A DNA stretch of 64,000 nucleotides from Sulfitobacter sp. D7 (GTDB lineage Bacteria; Pseudomonadota; Alphaproteobacteria; Rhodobacterales; Rhodobacteraceae), in contig NZ_CP020694.1 in assembly GCF_003611275.1 (NCBI RefSeq), positions 372,001 through 436,000 of the forward strand, written 5' to 3'. Positions within the stretch are counted from its first letter, which is position 1. Each line of letters starts with the position of its first letter. Made by a program: the position numbers and the translations under genes. Under the pieces are notes generated by a model. It ran no database searches and had not been told where the DNA came from. It saw only the letters and a program-made list of their open reading frames with translations. Below are positions 25,563-34,947 of this stretch, piece after piece.

Positions 25563-26540
25563 TGGCAGCCTGTCCAGCGCGGCGTGCAGCGCATTGCCTT
25601 CGGGCAGGGACAGGCGCACCGGCAGGGTCAGCACCTTGGCGCGGAACTCCATCGGCAGGCGCACGGCGTCTTTCTCGGTGGTGACAAGCTGGGCGCCGCG
25701 CATCGCGGCTTCGGTCTCTAGCCGGAGCATCAGCCGTGGCGTCAGCGGCTGGTGATCCTCCAGCGCTTCGGCATGGAGGATCGTAGCCCCCAGCCCGCGC
25801 AGCGTGGCGAAAAACTTCTCAGGGTGGCCGATGCCTGCAAAGGCGAGCACTTGGGAATCCGACCAATCCATCCCGGTCTGCAGGGGCGCGAGTTCGGCGC
25901 GTGCATGGGGCAGATCGGTGTTCGGTAGCCCTGCCGCGAAACGGGTCTGCGCCGCTTCATCCCCGATGGAAAGCAGCAGGTCAGCCCGCGCCAGCCCCGC
26001 CGCGACAGGCTCGCGCAGCGGCCCGGCGGGCAGGCACAGGCCGTTGCCGAAACCTTTGACCGCGTCCACCACGACGATGCTCAGATCCTGCGCCAAGGCG
26101 GGGTTCTGAAAGCCGTCATCCAGCACCACGACAGTGGCGCCCGAAGCCTCTGCCGCCTGCGCACCCGCGGCACGATCGCGGGCGACCCAGACATCCGAGA
26201 ATGCGGCCAGTAGCAGTGGTTCATCCCCCACCTCGCCCGCGCTGTGCTGCGCTGGATCCACCCGCACCGGGCCTTCCAGCGTGCCGCCATAGCCGCGTGA
26301 GACGACATGGGGGCGGTGGCCGCGCTCTAGCAGATATTTCAGCACCGCCATCACTGTGGGCGTCTTGCCGGTGCCGCCTGCATTGATGTTGCCGACGCAG
26401 ATCACCGGAATACCCAAGCGCAGCGGCGTACCTGTGGCCAGCCGCCGCGCGGTGGCAGCGGCATAAAGCACGCCCAGTGGTTGCAGCAACCGTGCACGCC
26501 AATCGGGTCGGGGCTGATGCCAGAAATCAGGCGCGCGCAT
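25554..26540 (-). CDS. lpxK: Tetraacyldisaccharide 4'-kinase
   Basis: The 328-residue inner-membrane-associated kinase phosphorylates the 4' position of the lipid A disaccharide precursor. The Walker A-like GGTGKT is at residues 55-60 and the family's [20 protein letters not shown] segment follows. The N-terminal hydrophobic helix is around residues 18-30. I placed the start at 26540 (GGGAG 6 nt upstream) over one five codons earlier. It overlaps the end of waaA by 14 nt in an LPS-core operon. Confidence 0.93.
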   Translation of the reverse strand: MRAPDFWHQPRPDWRARLLQPLGVLYAAATARRLATGTPLRLGIPVICVGNINAGGTGKTPTVMAVLKYLLERGHRPHVVSRGYGGTLEGPVRVDPAQHSAGEVGDEPLLLAAFSDVWVARDRAAGAQAAEASGATVVVLDDGFQNPALAQDLSIVVVDAVKGFGNGLCLPAGPLREPVAAGLARADLLLSIGDEAAQTRFAAGLPNTDLPHARAELAPLQTGMDWSDSQVLAFAGIGHPEKFFATLRGLGATILHAEALEDHQPLTPRLMLRLETEAAMRGAQLVTTEKDAVRLPMEFRAKVLTLPVRLSLPEGNALHAALDRLPRP

Positions 26541-27771
26541 TTGAGGCTCCCGCATGGTCGTCGAGGCTGTCTTGGATCAATTCGATCACCCTGTCGGCCA
26601 GTTCGGCCCCCTCGCTGATCACGTCCCAGCCCGCGTGGGCCATGGTCGCCGCCTGATCCGGTGCGATCAACCGCGAGACCGCATTGCCAAGCGCACCCGC
26701 ATCGTTGACGATCCGCGCCGCCCCCGCCGTGGCAAGCCGCCCGTAGGACGGCAGAAAGTTCCGCACCTTGGGGCCATAGAGCACCGCAGACCCAAGCGCT
26801 GACGCCTCGAAGGGATCGCAGCCGCCATGGCCCGACACCAGCGAAGAGCCAAGGAACGACACGGGTGCGACGCGGAAAAACAGCCCCCGGTCGCCGGGGT
26901 CATCGGCCACCATGACTTGAGTGGTTTCATCGGGGTAGGGATCATCCCCCCACCGCATCGCGGTGAATCCCCGCGCGCGGGCGCGTTCATAGGCGATATC
27001 GGCGGTAGGGTAGTCATGGGTGTGCAGGATCAGCAGCAACCGGTGCGACAGACGCAGCGCTTGGCGGTGAGCGGTCAGCACGACGGGTATCTCTTCGGGC
27101 AGGATTTGTGTCGCATACCAGACCGGGCGACCGACAAGGCAGGCCGACATATCCGCCAGATCCGTTTCCGCGCAGCGCAGCGCTTGGCCGCCCGTCAGCA
27201 GTGGCGAAGTCACCTCTCCCTTGCTGCGCGGCAGGCCCAGTTGCACCAGACGGCGCAGCACGGCCGGAGAGCGGGTGAGCACCTGATCGAAGGCGGACAA
27301 CAACTGTCGGGTCACATCGGGCATCCAGCGGTCCCGGCGACCATCGAAACCAGCGCTGTCGGCGTCGATCATTATCATCGGGCAGCCGCGCGCCGCGGTT
27401 TCCAACACCAGATTGGGCCTCAGCCCACCCCATGTCCACAGGCAAAAGCCGGGGCGCCAATGGTCAAGGAACCGCGCCACATTCTCGGGATGTTCACTGG
27501 GGGCGGGAAGGATGAAAAGATCGCGGGTGTCGGTCGGCGGGAGGTCTTGGGTGGCCGCGCTCTCCGAAAGGGTCACCAGCACCGCGACGCGGTCGCGCAT
27601 CGCCATCAGACGTTTGGCAAGGTCGAGCACGGCCAAGACATTGCCCGCCTCGGCGGCATGCATCCAGACCAGCTCACCCTCGGGGCGCGTGGCATAGGGC
27701 GCTGCGTCTTCGGCCCCGCCCCGGCGCACAAGGGCGCGATAGGCTGCAAGCCCCAGCGACCGCGCCGCCAT
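26527..27771 (-). CDS. waaA: 3-deoxy-D-manno-octulosonic acid (Kdo) transferase
   Basis: The 414-residue GT30 glycosyltransferase adds Kdo to lipid A precursor. It has an N-terminal membrane-associated segment, the [12 protein letters not shown] (glycosyltransferase_N) region and a C-terminal half with [20 protein letters not shown], the conserved nucleotide-sugar binding part. It is followed by lpxK with overlap and preceded by the DUF4170 gene 6 nt upstream. The gene order pmbA, cysQ, DUF4170, waaA, lpxK is familiar from Rhodobacterales. Confidence 0.92.
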   Translation of the reverse strand: MAARSLGLAAYRALVRRGGAEDAAPYATRPEGELVWMHAAEAGNVLAVLDLAKRLMAMRDRVAVLVTLSESAATQDLPPTDTRDLFILPAPSEHPENVARFLDHWRPGFCLWTWGGLRPNLVLETAARGCPMIMIDADSAGFDGRRDRWMPDVTRQLLSAFDQVLTRSPAVLRRLVQLGLPRSKGEVTSPLLTGGQALRCAETDLADMSACLVGRPVWYATQILPEEIPVVLTAHRQALRLSHRLLLILHTHDYPTADIAYERARARGFTAMRWGDDPYPDETTQVMVADDPGDRGLFFRVAPVSFLGSSLVSGHGGCDPFEASALGSAVLYGPKVRNFLPSYGRLATAGAARIVNDAGALGNAVSRLIAPDQAATMAHAGWDVISEGAELADRVIELIQDSLDDHAGASNARA

Positions 27772-27777
27772 GGTGGT

Positions 27778-28020
27778 TTATTCCAGCTCTTCGGTGGGCG
27801 AGGCCGAGGTTTCCTCGTCGCGCAGGCGGTGCAGATGCGCGATGAAATAGCGCATATGGGCGTTATCCACGGTCCGGTGCGCTTCGGATTTCCATGCGTC
27901 ATAGGCGCTGGCGTAGTTGGGGAAGATCCCGACGATATGGATGTTGTCGACGTTCTTGAAAGCGTTCTTGGTCGGATCGACAAGTTCGCCACCGAAAACA
28001 AGGTGCAGGCGTTGGGTCAT
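27778..28020 (-). CDS. DUF4170 domain-containing small protein
   Basis: This 80-residue soluble protein matches the DUF4170 family: LHLVFGGELVDPTKNAFKN, then IVGIFPNYASAYDAWKSEA and a MRYFIAHLHRL end. Function is unknown. In alphaproteobacteria it usually lies next to waaA, as here, which hints at a link with lipid A/LPS assembly by context only. An AAAGGA ribosome site precedes the ATG. Confidence 0.88.
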   Translation of the reverse strand: MTQRLHLVFGGELVDPTKNAFKNVDNIHIVGIFPNYASAYDAWKSEAHRTVDNAHMRYFIAHLHRLRDEETSASPTEELE

Positions 28021-28083
28021 GGAGCTGTCCTTTGATCTGTCAAAGCTGCGGTGCTGCGCATAGTGCCTAGCAGATGGGGCCGG

Positions 28084-28866
28084 TCACGCAAGGGCGTCGA
28101 TCAGCGCGCGCTGCACCATTGGGCCGCCCGCGACGATGCCATCCACGCGCGGGTCGGGGTTGTTGAACCTGAGCGGCGCGCCGGTGGCGGTGGCGCAGGT
28201 GCCGCCCGCCTCGGCCACGATCAAGGTGCCTGCGGCGATGTCCCATTCCCACGTGCGGCGCAGGGTGATCATCGCGTCAAACGATGCATCCGCCACCAGT
28301 GCCATGCGGTATGCGAGCGAGGGACGGTAGCTGCGTTTGAACACAGGCGGTGCGCCGCCGTGCCAGCGTTCTGCCACCAGCGCGGGCCGCGCGGCAAGGA
28401 CGGTCGCGTCGGCCAGATCGCCGATCTCTGAGGTGCGGATCGGCGTGCCGTTCAGCGTGGCCCCACCGCCCCGGCTGGCAGCGTAGAGCATGTCGCGCAT
28501 TGGCAGGTAGACCACCGCCGCCGTAACCTCGCCCGCCTCGGCCACCGCCAGTGAATGCGCCCATGTGTCAGAGCCTTCGACAAAGCTGCGGGTGCCGTCG
28601 ATCGGATCGATGATAAAGACCCGTTCATGCCCCAGTCGGTCGGTATTGTCCTCAGTCTCCTCAGAGAGCCAGCCATAGCCGGGCCGTGCGCCGCGCAGTT
28701 CCGCGAGCAACAGATCGTTCACCGCCAGATCGGCCTCGGTCACCGGGCCTGCGTTGTCGGGCTTGTCCCAGCGTTTGGCCGTGGCCCCGACAAAGCCGCG
28801 CGCAACCGCACCTGCCTTAAGGGCGGCGTCGATCAAGAGGGCAAGGTCGTCCTTAGGCACCGGCAA
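28084..28866 (-). CDS. cysQ: 3'(2'),5'-bisphosphate nucleotidase / inositol monophosphatase family
   Basis: The 260-residue metal-dependent phosphatase has the lithium-sensitive family signatures: WLSEETEDN (metal-binding Glu) and DPIDGTRSF (motif A). The C-terminal WEWDIAAGTLIVAEAGG is motif B. In this gene context it is most like CysQ, which clears phosphoadenosine phosphate from sulfate assimilation, but an inositol or fructose bisphosphatase role is possible. The start is a TTG at 28866 or a GTG at 28860, both inside the end of pmbA, so expression is probably coupled. Confidence 0.87.
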   Translation of the reverse strand: MPVPKDDLALLIDAALKAGAVARGFVGATAKRWDKPDNAGPVTEADLAVNDLLLAELRGARPGYGWLSEETEDNTDRLGHERVFIIDPIDGTRSFVEGSDTWAHSLAVAEAGEVTAAVVYLPMRDMLYAASRGGGATLNGTPIRTSEIGDLADATVLAARPALVAERWHGGAPPVFKRSYRPSLAYRMALVADASFDAMITLRRTWEWDIAAGTLIVAEAGGTCATATGAPLRFNNPDPRVDGIVAGGPMVQRALIDALA

Positions 28867-30199
28867 GGGTCATCCCCGGCACCAGCAGAGAGGGCACAAC
28901 ACGGCTGAGATGTCTGCGGGCATCATTGGCGGGGATCATCGCCCGCAGCATGTCGCGCAGATTGCCCGCGATGGTGCATTCGTTGATTGCATGGGTGATC
29001 TCACCATTCTCGACCCAAAGGCCCGAAGCTCCGCGCGAATAGTCGCCCGTATTGGGGTTGATCGTGCTGCCGATCATCGAGGTCACCAAAAGCCCGGTGC
29101 CCATCTCAGCGATCAGATCGTCGCGGCTGGCCTCACCTTGGGTCAGCGCGATGTTCCAGTTCGAGGGCTGCGGGCCAGAGCCGGGGCCCCGCGCGGCGTT
29201 GCCGGTGGGGGTAAGCTCCAGCTTGCGGGCCGTGGCAAGGTCGAGCGTCCAGCCTTGCAGGATGCCTTTTTCAACGATGGCGCGTTGCTGGGTCGGCAAC
29301 CCTTCGGCATCGAAAGGACGTGAGCCGGTGGCACGGATGCGGGACGGGTCTTCGATCAGGGACAAACCTTCGGGCAGCACCTGTTCACCCATCGCATCGC
29401 GCAGGAAGGACGCCCCGCGCGAAATCGCCTGACCGTTGATCGCGCCCAGCAGATGCCCGATCAGCGACGCGGCGATGCGTTCGTCAAACAGCACCGGATA
29501 GCTGCCGGTGGGCGGCTTGCGGGCATCGAGCCGCGCCAGCGCGCGTTCGCCCGCGCGGGTGCCGATCTCTTGCGCGTCGCGCAGGTCGGCCTGAAAGATG
29601 CGGCTGTCGCCGTCGTAGTCCCGCTCCATCCCCGTGCCGCTGCCCGCAATGGCAACGCAGGACAGCCCGCGTTCACTGCGGGCATAGCCGCCCTCAAACC
29701 CGTTGGTCGCCGCGAGATGGATTTTCTGTGCGCCATAGCCAGCGCCTGCGGATTGCACTTGGCTCACCCCTTTGACGGCCAGCGCGGCGGCTTCGGCGCG
29801 GGCAGCGTCATCTTGCAGGGCTTCGGGGGAAGGCTCTGGCGCGGGGTCGCAAAGCTCTAGCCCTTCCGCATCGCGGCGGGCAGAGAGTTGAGCGGGATCG
29901 GCCAGCCCCGCATAGGGGTCTTCGGGTGCTTCGCGGGCCATGGCGACGGCGCGTTCGGCCATCTCTTCAATCGTGCGCGCGGAGGTATCGGAGGCCGAGA
30001 CATTGGCCGAGCGTTGCCCGACAAAAACCCGCAGCCCGATGTCCGTTCCTTCAGAGCGTTCGGCCTGTTCCAGCGCCCCGCCGCGCACTTCGATCGAGAC
30101 GGAGCTTGCCGTGATCGCCATGGCATCGGCTGCATCCGCCCCGGCCTTGGTGGCCGCCTGAAGGAGGGACTTGGTCAATGCATCAAGGGCGTCTGGCAT
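28853..30199 (-). CDS. pmbA: TldD/PmbA family metalloprotease-like protein PmbA (TldE)
   Basis: The 448-residue protein is the TldE/PmbA subunit, which with TldD forms a heterodimeric peptidase used in peptide maturation such as microcin processing and antitoxin turnover. The PmbA type is shown by the absence of the HExxxH motif of TldD and by the ENGEITHAINECTIAGNL C-terminal segment. AAGGAG lies 8 nt before the ATG at 30199. tldD is not in the window. The 3' end overlaps cysQ. Confidence 0.92.
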   Translation of the reverse strand: MPDALDALTKSLLQAATKAGADAADAMAITASSVSIEVRGGALEQAERSEGTDIGLRVFVGQRSANVSASDTSARTIEEMAERAVAMAREAPEDPYAGLADPAQLSARRDAEGLELCDPAPEPSPEALQDDAARAEAAALAVKGVSQVQSAGAGYGAQKIHLAATNGFEGGYARSERGLSCVAIAGSGTGMERDYDGDSRIFQADLRDAQEIGTRAGERALARLDARKPPTGSYPVLFDERIAASLIGHLLGAINGQAISRGASFLRDAMGEQVLPEGLSLIEDPSRIRATGSRPFDAEGLPTQQRAIVEKGILQGWTLDLATARKLELTPTGNAARGPGSGPQPSNWNIALTQGEASRDDLIAEMGTGLLVTSMIGSTINPNTGDYSRGASGLWVENGEITHAINECTIAGNLRDMLRAMIPANDARRHLSRVVPSLLVPGMTLAGA

Positions 30200-30285
30200 G
30201 GTCTGGCTCCTTTTGGGGTTGGAAAAGGGGTAATCCCCCGCCCCGAGAGGGGCAAGGGCCGCGCTGTATTTTCCCACGCGGAAAG

Positions 30286-30306
30286 GGCGCGGACCAAGGC
30301 CGCGCC
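30286..30306 (-). terminator. Weak hairpin after the DUF2125 gene
   Basis: GGCGCGG (30286-30292) and CCGCGCC (30300-30306) flank a 7-nt loop between the DUF2125 gene and pmbA. The T-tract on the minus strand is short (CTTTCC), so termination would be partial. Confidence 0.35.
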
Positions 30307-30311
30307 GGTTG

Positions 30312-31841
30312 TTATTTGATCTGCTGACCGTTGGCGAGGATGCCGCCCTCTTCGGTGAACTCGATTCTGGAGGTCAGGGAATCTTCGCCTTCGCCCGGGA
30401 CGGTAAAGAGCCCCATCATCATCCGCGCGCCCAGTGCCTGCTCCTGTGGGATCAGCCCCATGGTCACCAATTTGTCGAGCAAGGCCACGCCGCCGATCAA
30501 CGACAGGTCCAGCGCGCCGACGGGCTTTGGCATGCCGGGCACGGTTTGCATGTCTTCGTTGTCAAAGGTGATCGCCCCCGTGGCATCGAACTCGGCCCCT
30601 GCTACGTCAAGCGTGACTTCGTTTACGTTCAATTCGTGAATTTCGCCCGGTGCCTCATCGCCCATGGTGGCGGTGACTTCGGGGTCCATCAGTTCAAACA
30701 GCAGCTTGGCCTTGCCCGACAGGTCCACGACCAAAGTTGCCGGGTCGCGAGGCAATTGGCCGGTGGGGTCAAAGATGCCCCAGATCATGTCCGACATCTT
30801 GAAGCTGTCGAGCTTGACGCCAAAGGCAAAGTCCTGCGGCTCTTCGGACTTCATCACCGGCATTTTCAGATTAAACGCACTTTCCGCCATGCTGAACTGG
30901 ATCGGGAAGGGCATGTCGGCGGCGGTGACGCTGACTTCGATGTTCTGCTGGCCACCGTCATAGGAGAGCCCTTCGGGCCCCATCGCCACGCCCAGCTTCG
31001 CCCCGGTTGAGCTTGAGGCCAGCTGAAACTCTCCATTTTCGGGGTCAGAGACTTGCATGTCGGTGCGGCCTGCGCCAGCGGTAAAGCTGCCGCCAAAGGT
31101 CAGACCTTCGCGCATCATCGCGGCCACGTCGGCGCCTGCGTCGATCATCGGCAGCGCGCCGCTGCCATCAAAGACCACCTGATCCACGCCGCCCTTCACG
31201 GCGACACGGGCAGGGTCCTCGGGGGTTTTCATCACCACGTCATATTGCAGGCTGTCGATGCGGCCCGACTGGTCGTAGCGGCGCGTATCGGTCCCGGTCA
31301 TTTCGGTCCGGCTGCTGACGCCGCTGCCGGTCAGGGTGAACTTGGCTTCTTCTTCGGTATAGCTTTCTTCGCCGACCTTGAGCCCCGCAAGCGTGAGCGA
31401 GATGCTGTCGGCGGCATAGTCATACTGCAGCGCCTCAGCGCTGCCGCTGGCGCGCATCACCGGGGCGGTCTGGGCGTAGTTCAACACCATCGACACCGGT
31501 TCATCCTCGGGCGTTTCGGGCGCGACGTTGATCGTCATCGGCATGACATTGGGCATGCGGATATTGACCGCGCCGTCACCTTCCGGCTCGAAACGCAGCG
31601 TGCCGAGCGACAGGGAAAAATCGCCACCCTCTTCAGCCATGTCCATCTTCAGGGTCACATCGCTGACGGTTAGGTCCGCACCGTTAAAGGCTTCGCTCGC
31701 CTCAACCTGATAGCCCATGCTCTGCATATACTGGCGCCAATCGCCCCAGACTTCGGCAGGGGTCAGGTCGGCCCAGAGGGGCGTCGAGGCCAGCGTGACC
31801 GGCAGGGCGAGAAGCAGCGACGCTGTGGGGATGCGAGACAT
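30312..31841 (-). CDS. DUF2125 domain-containing periplasmic protein
   Basis: The 509-residue protein begins with a signal peptide (MSRIPTASLLLALPVTLAST, cleavage near PLWA-DL). The remainder is a long run of beta-strands and acidic loops, with repeated D-x-A-G-A-E-F-x-A-x-G-like strands near the C-terminus. This fits the DUF2125 family and recalls AsmA/LPS-transport-like beta-rich proteins. Function is unknown. An AAGGAA site precedes the ATG. It is upstream of pmbA on the same strand with a weak hairpin between. Confidence 0.82.
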   Translation of the reverse strand: MSRIPTASLLLALPVTLASTPLWADLTPAEVWGDWRQYMQSMGYQVEASEAFNGADLTVSDVTLKMDMAEEGGDFSLSLGTLRFEPEGDGAVNIRMPNVMPMTINVAPETPEDEPVSMVLNYAQTAPVMRASGSAEALQYDYAADSISLTLAGLKVGEESYTEEEAKFTLTGSGVSSRTEMTGTDTRRYDQSGRIDSLQYDVVMKTPEDPARVAVKGGVDQVVFDGSGALPMIDAGADVAAMMREGLTFGGSFTAGAGRTDMQVSDPENGEFQLASSSTGAKLGVAMGPEGLSYDGGQQNIEVSVTAADMPFPIQFSMAESAFNLKMPVMKSEEPQDFAFGVKLDSFKMSDMIWGIFDPTGQLPRDPATLVVDLSGKAKLLFELMDPEVTATMGDEAPGEIHELNVNEVTLDVAGAEFDATGAITFDNEDMQTVPGMPKPVGALDLSLIGGVALLDKLVTMGLIPQEQALGARMMMGLFTVPGEGEDSLTSRIEFTEEGGILANGQQIK

Positions 31842-31984
31842 CGGAAATTCCTTTTCGGCAATGAGTTGTGCATAGGGTCTGCCAATCCCCGCGCAGGGTC
31901 AAGCGACGCGAGGCTGGACCCGGGTTGATCGGCAGATTACCACAGCCTCCAAGTAATGTACAAAATTAGCGGAAGGATCACCCC

Positions 31985-32734
31985 ATGGACATGACAGGCA
32001 AGACGATCATGATTACCGGTGCCAGCCGGGGCATCGGCGCCGCCGCCGCGCGGGTTTTCGCCGAGGCAGGCGCCAATGTCGCCCTGTTGGCGCGCAGTCA
32101 GGATGCCATCGCCGAATTGGCCGGAGAGTTGGGCAATCGCGCCATCGCCATCCCCTGCGATGTGACCCGCTATAACGAGATGACCTCTGCGGTTGAGACA
32201 ACGCGCCGGGCGTTTGGCGGGCTGGATGTGCTGATCAACAATGCAGGCGTGATTGATCCGATCTCGCTCATGGCAGAGGCCGATCCGTCGGATTGGGCCA
32301 AGGCGATCAACATCAACGTGACTGGCGTCTTTCACGGCATGCGCGCGGCTCTGCCACTGATGAAGGAAACCGGCGGCGGCACGGTGCTGACGATCTCTTC
32401 GGGGGCCGCGCACAACCCGGTGGAGGCATGGAGCCACTACTGCGCCTCCAAGGCGGCGGCGAATATGCTGACCCAGTGTTTGCACCACGAGGAGGGCGGC
32501 AACGGCATCCGCGCCATCGGTCTGTCGCCGGGCACCGTGGCCACCGACATGCAGCGCGACATCAAAGACAGCGGCGTGAACCCGGTCAGCCAGCTTGACT
32601 GGGACGTGCATATCCCCGCCGATTGGCCCGCGCGCACGCTGCTGTGGATGTGCGGCCCCGAGGCGGATCGTTTCCTCGGCGATGAGATTTCCCTGCGGGA
32701 TGAGGGCATCCGCAAGGCGGTGGGCCTCATATGA
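31985..32734 (+). CDS. Short-chain dehydrogenase/reductase
   Basis: The 249-residue SDR oxidoreductase has the TGASRGIG cofactor loop near residue 12, the NNAG motif, catalytic Ser in TISSGA and Y-x-x-x-K as YCASKAAA. There is no acidic residue after the second strand strong enough to settle NAD versus NADP. It overlaps the enoyl-CoA hydratase-like gene by ATGA, so the pair may act on the same acyl-CoA or hydroxyacyl substrate. A GGAAGGA site precedes the ATG. Confidence 0.92.
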   Translation: MDMTGKTIMITGASRGIGAAAARVFAEAGANVALLARSQDAIAELAGELGNRAIAIPCDVTRYNEMTSAVETTRRAFGGLDVLINNAGVIDPISLMAEADPSDWAKAININVTGVFHGMRAALPLMKETGGGTVLTISSGAAHNPVEAWSHYCASKAAANMLTQCLHHEEGGNGIRAIGLSPGTVATDMQRDIKDSGVNPVSQLDWDVHIPADWPARTLLWMCGPEADRFLGDEISLRDEGIRKAVGLI

Positions 32735-33345
32735 TCGAGCTTGACCGCGCGGGCGACATCTGGACCGTCACGATCAACCGCCCCGACAAGGCCAATTCCC
32801 TGACCCATGCCATGCTGGTCGAACTCGCCGATATCATGGAGGAGGCACAGGCCGCCCGCGCGGTGATCCTGACCGGTCGCGGCAAGGTGTTCAGCGCGGG
32901 GGCCGATCTTGACGAAGCCCGCGCGGGACTGGCGAAATCGGATGTTTGGGAGCGTCTGTCGGGCGCAGTGGCTGCCCTGCCGGGGCTGAGCATTGCCGCG
33001 CTCAATGGCACGCTGGCGGGCGGTGCGATGGGCATGGCGCTGGCCTGCGATCTGCGCATCGCGGGGCCGGGGGCGAAATTCTTCTATCCGGTGATGAAGC
33101 TCGGGTTTTTGCCGCAGCCCTCGGACCCGGCGCGGATGGCGGCGCTGATCGGCCCTGCGCGGACCAAGCTTTTGCTGATGGGCGGGCAGAGGATCACGGC
33201 GGAGGAGGCGCTGACCTTTGGCCTGATCGACCGCCTTGTCGAGGCGGAAGAACTGCAGGATCACGCGCTGGCGCTGGCCGTCGATACGCTGGCTGCGCGG
33301 CCCGAAATCGCGCAGGAAATCAAACGGATGTGCAGCCCCGCCTAA
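32731..33345 (+). CDS. Enoyl-CoA hydratase/isomerase family protein
   Basis: The 204-residue crotonase-fold protein is short for the family (usually about 260). It has the RPDKANSLTHAML start, the GRGKVFSAGADLDE oxyanion strand, and NGTLAGGAMGMALACDLRIA. The first catalytic Glu of classical hydratases is not obvious at the GGAMG turn, and the C-terminal trimerisation helices are shortened. A role in isomerisation or hydration of a CoA ester with the adjacent SDR is inference. The end overlaps the convergent HNH gene by 4 nt. Confidence 0.87.
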   Translation: MIELDRAGDIWTVTINRPDKANSLTHAMLVELADIMEEAQAARAVILTGRGKVFSAGADLDEARAGLAKSDVWERLSGAVAALPGLSIAALNGTLAGGAMGMALACDLRIAGPGAKFFYPVMKLGFLPQPSDPARMAALIGPARTKLLLMGGQRITAEEALTFGLIDRLVEAEELQDHALALAVDTLAARPEIAQEIKRMCSPA

Positions 33346-33668
33346 CGCTTGCGCGTGCCACCCGGCACTTTGGAACGAAAACCGGGCGGGCGTTTCGCCA
33401 CCCATGCGGCGAATTTGGCCAGCCTCGGATGGCCACGCAGCGCTTCAGGCGTGTTGTAGTGCCGCGCCAACTCAGTCTCGGTCAGAGCGGCGTGCACCTC
33501 GCGGTGGCAAATGTGGTGCATCAGCACCGTCGGCCCCCCCTTGCCGCCGCGCAGCTTGGGGATGAGATGATGCAGGCTCTGTGGCACATCCCGAGGAATG
33601 GGCCGGTGGCAGAGCGGGCAATCTGGCAAGTCCTCGCCTTCGGTCACGGTCCTCCCTTTCGCTTGCAT
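33342..33668 (-). CDS. HNH endonuclease-like protein
   Basis: The 108-residue protein has an HNH fold. A zinc-type CPLCHRPI pair opens it, followed by LHHLIPKLRGGKGGP (His of the HNH, ...HHL-P) and MHHICHREVHA with the second Cys/His set. The form is that of small standalone HNH proteins found on chromosomes, with no restriction partner nearby. I placed the start at MQAKGRTVTEG; the frame runs further upstream without similarity. Its target and role are unknown. Confidence 0.83.
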   Translation of the reverse strand: MQAKGRTVTEGEDLPDCPLCHRPIPRDVPQSLHHLIPKLRGGKGGPTVLMHHICHREVHAALTETELARHYNTPEALRGHPRLAKFAAWVAKRPPGFRSKVPGGTRKR

Positions 33669-33768
33669 TGCAGGGCCACGGCAGGCAAGAGGATGTGTCA
33701 AATCCTCCCCAAGGCAAGGACAGGCCGATGGCTTCCCCGTCAGAAAATCAGACCGAAGGGCGCGCCGC

Positions 33769-34947
33769 GTGACCCGCGCCTTGGTCATCGGGGGCGGCCC
33801 CGCAGGGCTGATGGCGGCCGAGGCCATGGCAAAGGCGGGGCTGTCGGTCACGCTTTGTGAGACGAAGCCCTCGGTCGGGCGCAAGTTCTTGATGGCGGGC
33901 AAATCCGGGTTGAACCTGACCAAGTCCGAACCGTTCGCGCCCTTTCTCGCCGCCTATGAAGAGGCGCAGACTGCCTTGCGCCCGATGCTGGAAGCCTTCG
34001 ATACCCAAGCGGTGCAGGACTGGGCCGAAGGATTGGGGCAAGAGGTCTTTACCGGCTCGACGGGGCGGGTTTTCCCTCGTGCGATGAAAGCCTCTCCGCT
34101 GCTGCGGGCTTGGCTTGCGCGGCTGGCGGAATGCGGGGTGACGATCAACACCCGCTGGCAGTGGCAGGGCTGGGACGGGGATGCCTTTGTTTTCGATACG
34201 CCCGGCGGGCGGGAAGTGGTCGAGGCCGATGTGACGGTACTGGCCCTTGGCGGTGCAAGTTGGCGGCGGCTTGGCGCGACGGGGGCATGGGCGCCCCTGC
34301 TGGCCGAGCGCGGCGTGGCCCTGCGCGATTTCGCCCCGGCCAACGTCGGGCTGCTGGTCGATTGGTCGCCGCATATGACCCGACATTTCGGCGCGGCGCT
34401 CAAGGGTGTGGCATGGCGCGCTGGCCCCTACACCTCACGTGGGGAGGCGGTGATCTCGGCCCGTGGGCTGGAGGGCGGGGGCATTTACAGCGTCTCGCGC
34501 GGGCTGCGCGAAGGGCAGGGGCTGTCGCTTGATCTGCTGCCGGACTTGCAGGTCCGCGATGTCGCGGCACGTTTGGCGAAGCCGCGCGGTAAGGACAGTC
34601 AGGCCAATCATCTGCGCAAGCGGCTGAAACTGACCCCCGCCCAGATCGCGCTGCTGCAAGAGATGGCGCGCCCGCTGCCGCAGGAGGCCGAGGCGCTGGC
34701 CGCCTTGCTGAAAGACCTGCCCATCGCCCACGCCGGGCTGCGTCCGATGGATGAGGCGATTTCGACGGCGGGGGGGATAGCGCTCGACGCGCTGGATGCG
34801 GGGCTGATGCTGCGCGAGGTGCCGGGCGTCTTTGCCGCCGGGGAAATGCTGGATTGGGAAGCGCCCACGGGCGGCTATCTGATCAACGGTTGTCTGGCGA
34901 CCGGCCATTGGGCGGGCCGCCATGCTGTGGAATGGGCGCGGCGTTAA
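33769..34947 (+). CDS. NAD(P)/FAD-dependent flavoprotein (TIGR03862/HI0933-like)
   Basis: The 392-residue protein belongs to the BaiN/HI0933-like flavoproteins, here the shorter TIGR03862-type group. The FAD-binding GGGPAGLMAAEAMA is at the N-terminus, GRKFLMAGKSGLNLTKSE follows, and FAAGEMLDWEAPTGGYLING closes the FAD site at the C-terminus. It starts at a GTG (33769) with GAAGGG 8 nt upstream; extensions upstream lack the fold. The substrate is unknown. It overlaps the convergent GST gene by 4 nt. Confidence 0.88.
   Translation: MTRALVIGGGPAGLMAAEAMAKAGLSVTLCETKPSVGRKFLMAGKSGLNLTKSEPFAPFLAAYEEAQTALRPMLEAFDTQAVQDWAEGLGQEVFTGSTGRVFPRAMKASPLLRAWLARLAECGVTINTRWQWQGWDGDAFVFDTPGGREVVEADVTVLALGGASWRRLGATGAWAPLLAERGVALRDFAPANVGLLVDWSPHMTRHFGAALKGVAWRAGPYTSRGEAVISARGLEGGGIYSVSRGLREGQGLSLDLLPDLQVRDVAARLAKPRGKDSQANHLRKRLKLTPAQIALLQEMARPLPQEAEALAALLKDLPIAHAGLRPMDEAISTAGGIALDALDAGLMLREVPGVFAAGEMLDWEAPTGGYLINGCLATGHWAGRHAVEWARR

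Noticed and set aside
33342..33668. HNH endonuclease as part of a defence or mobile system
   Set aside because: It is alone among metabolic genes with no methyltransferase, helicase or integrase nearby; treated as a stand-alone chromosomal HNH protein.
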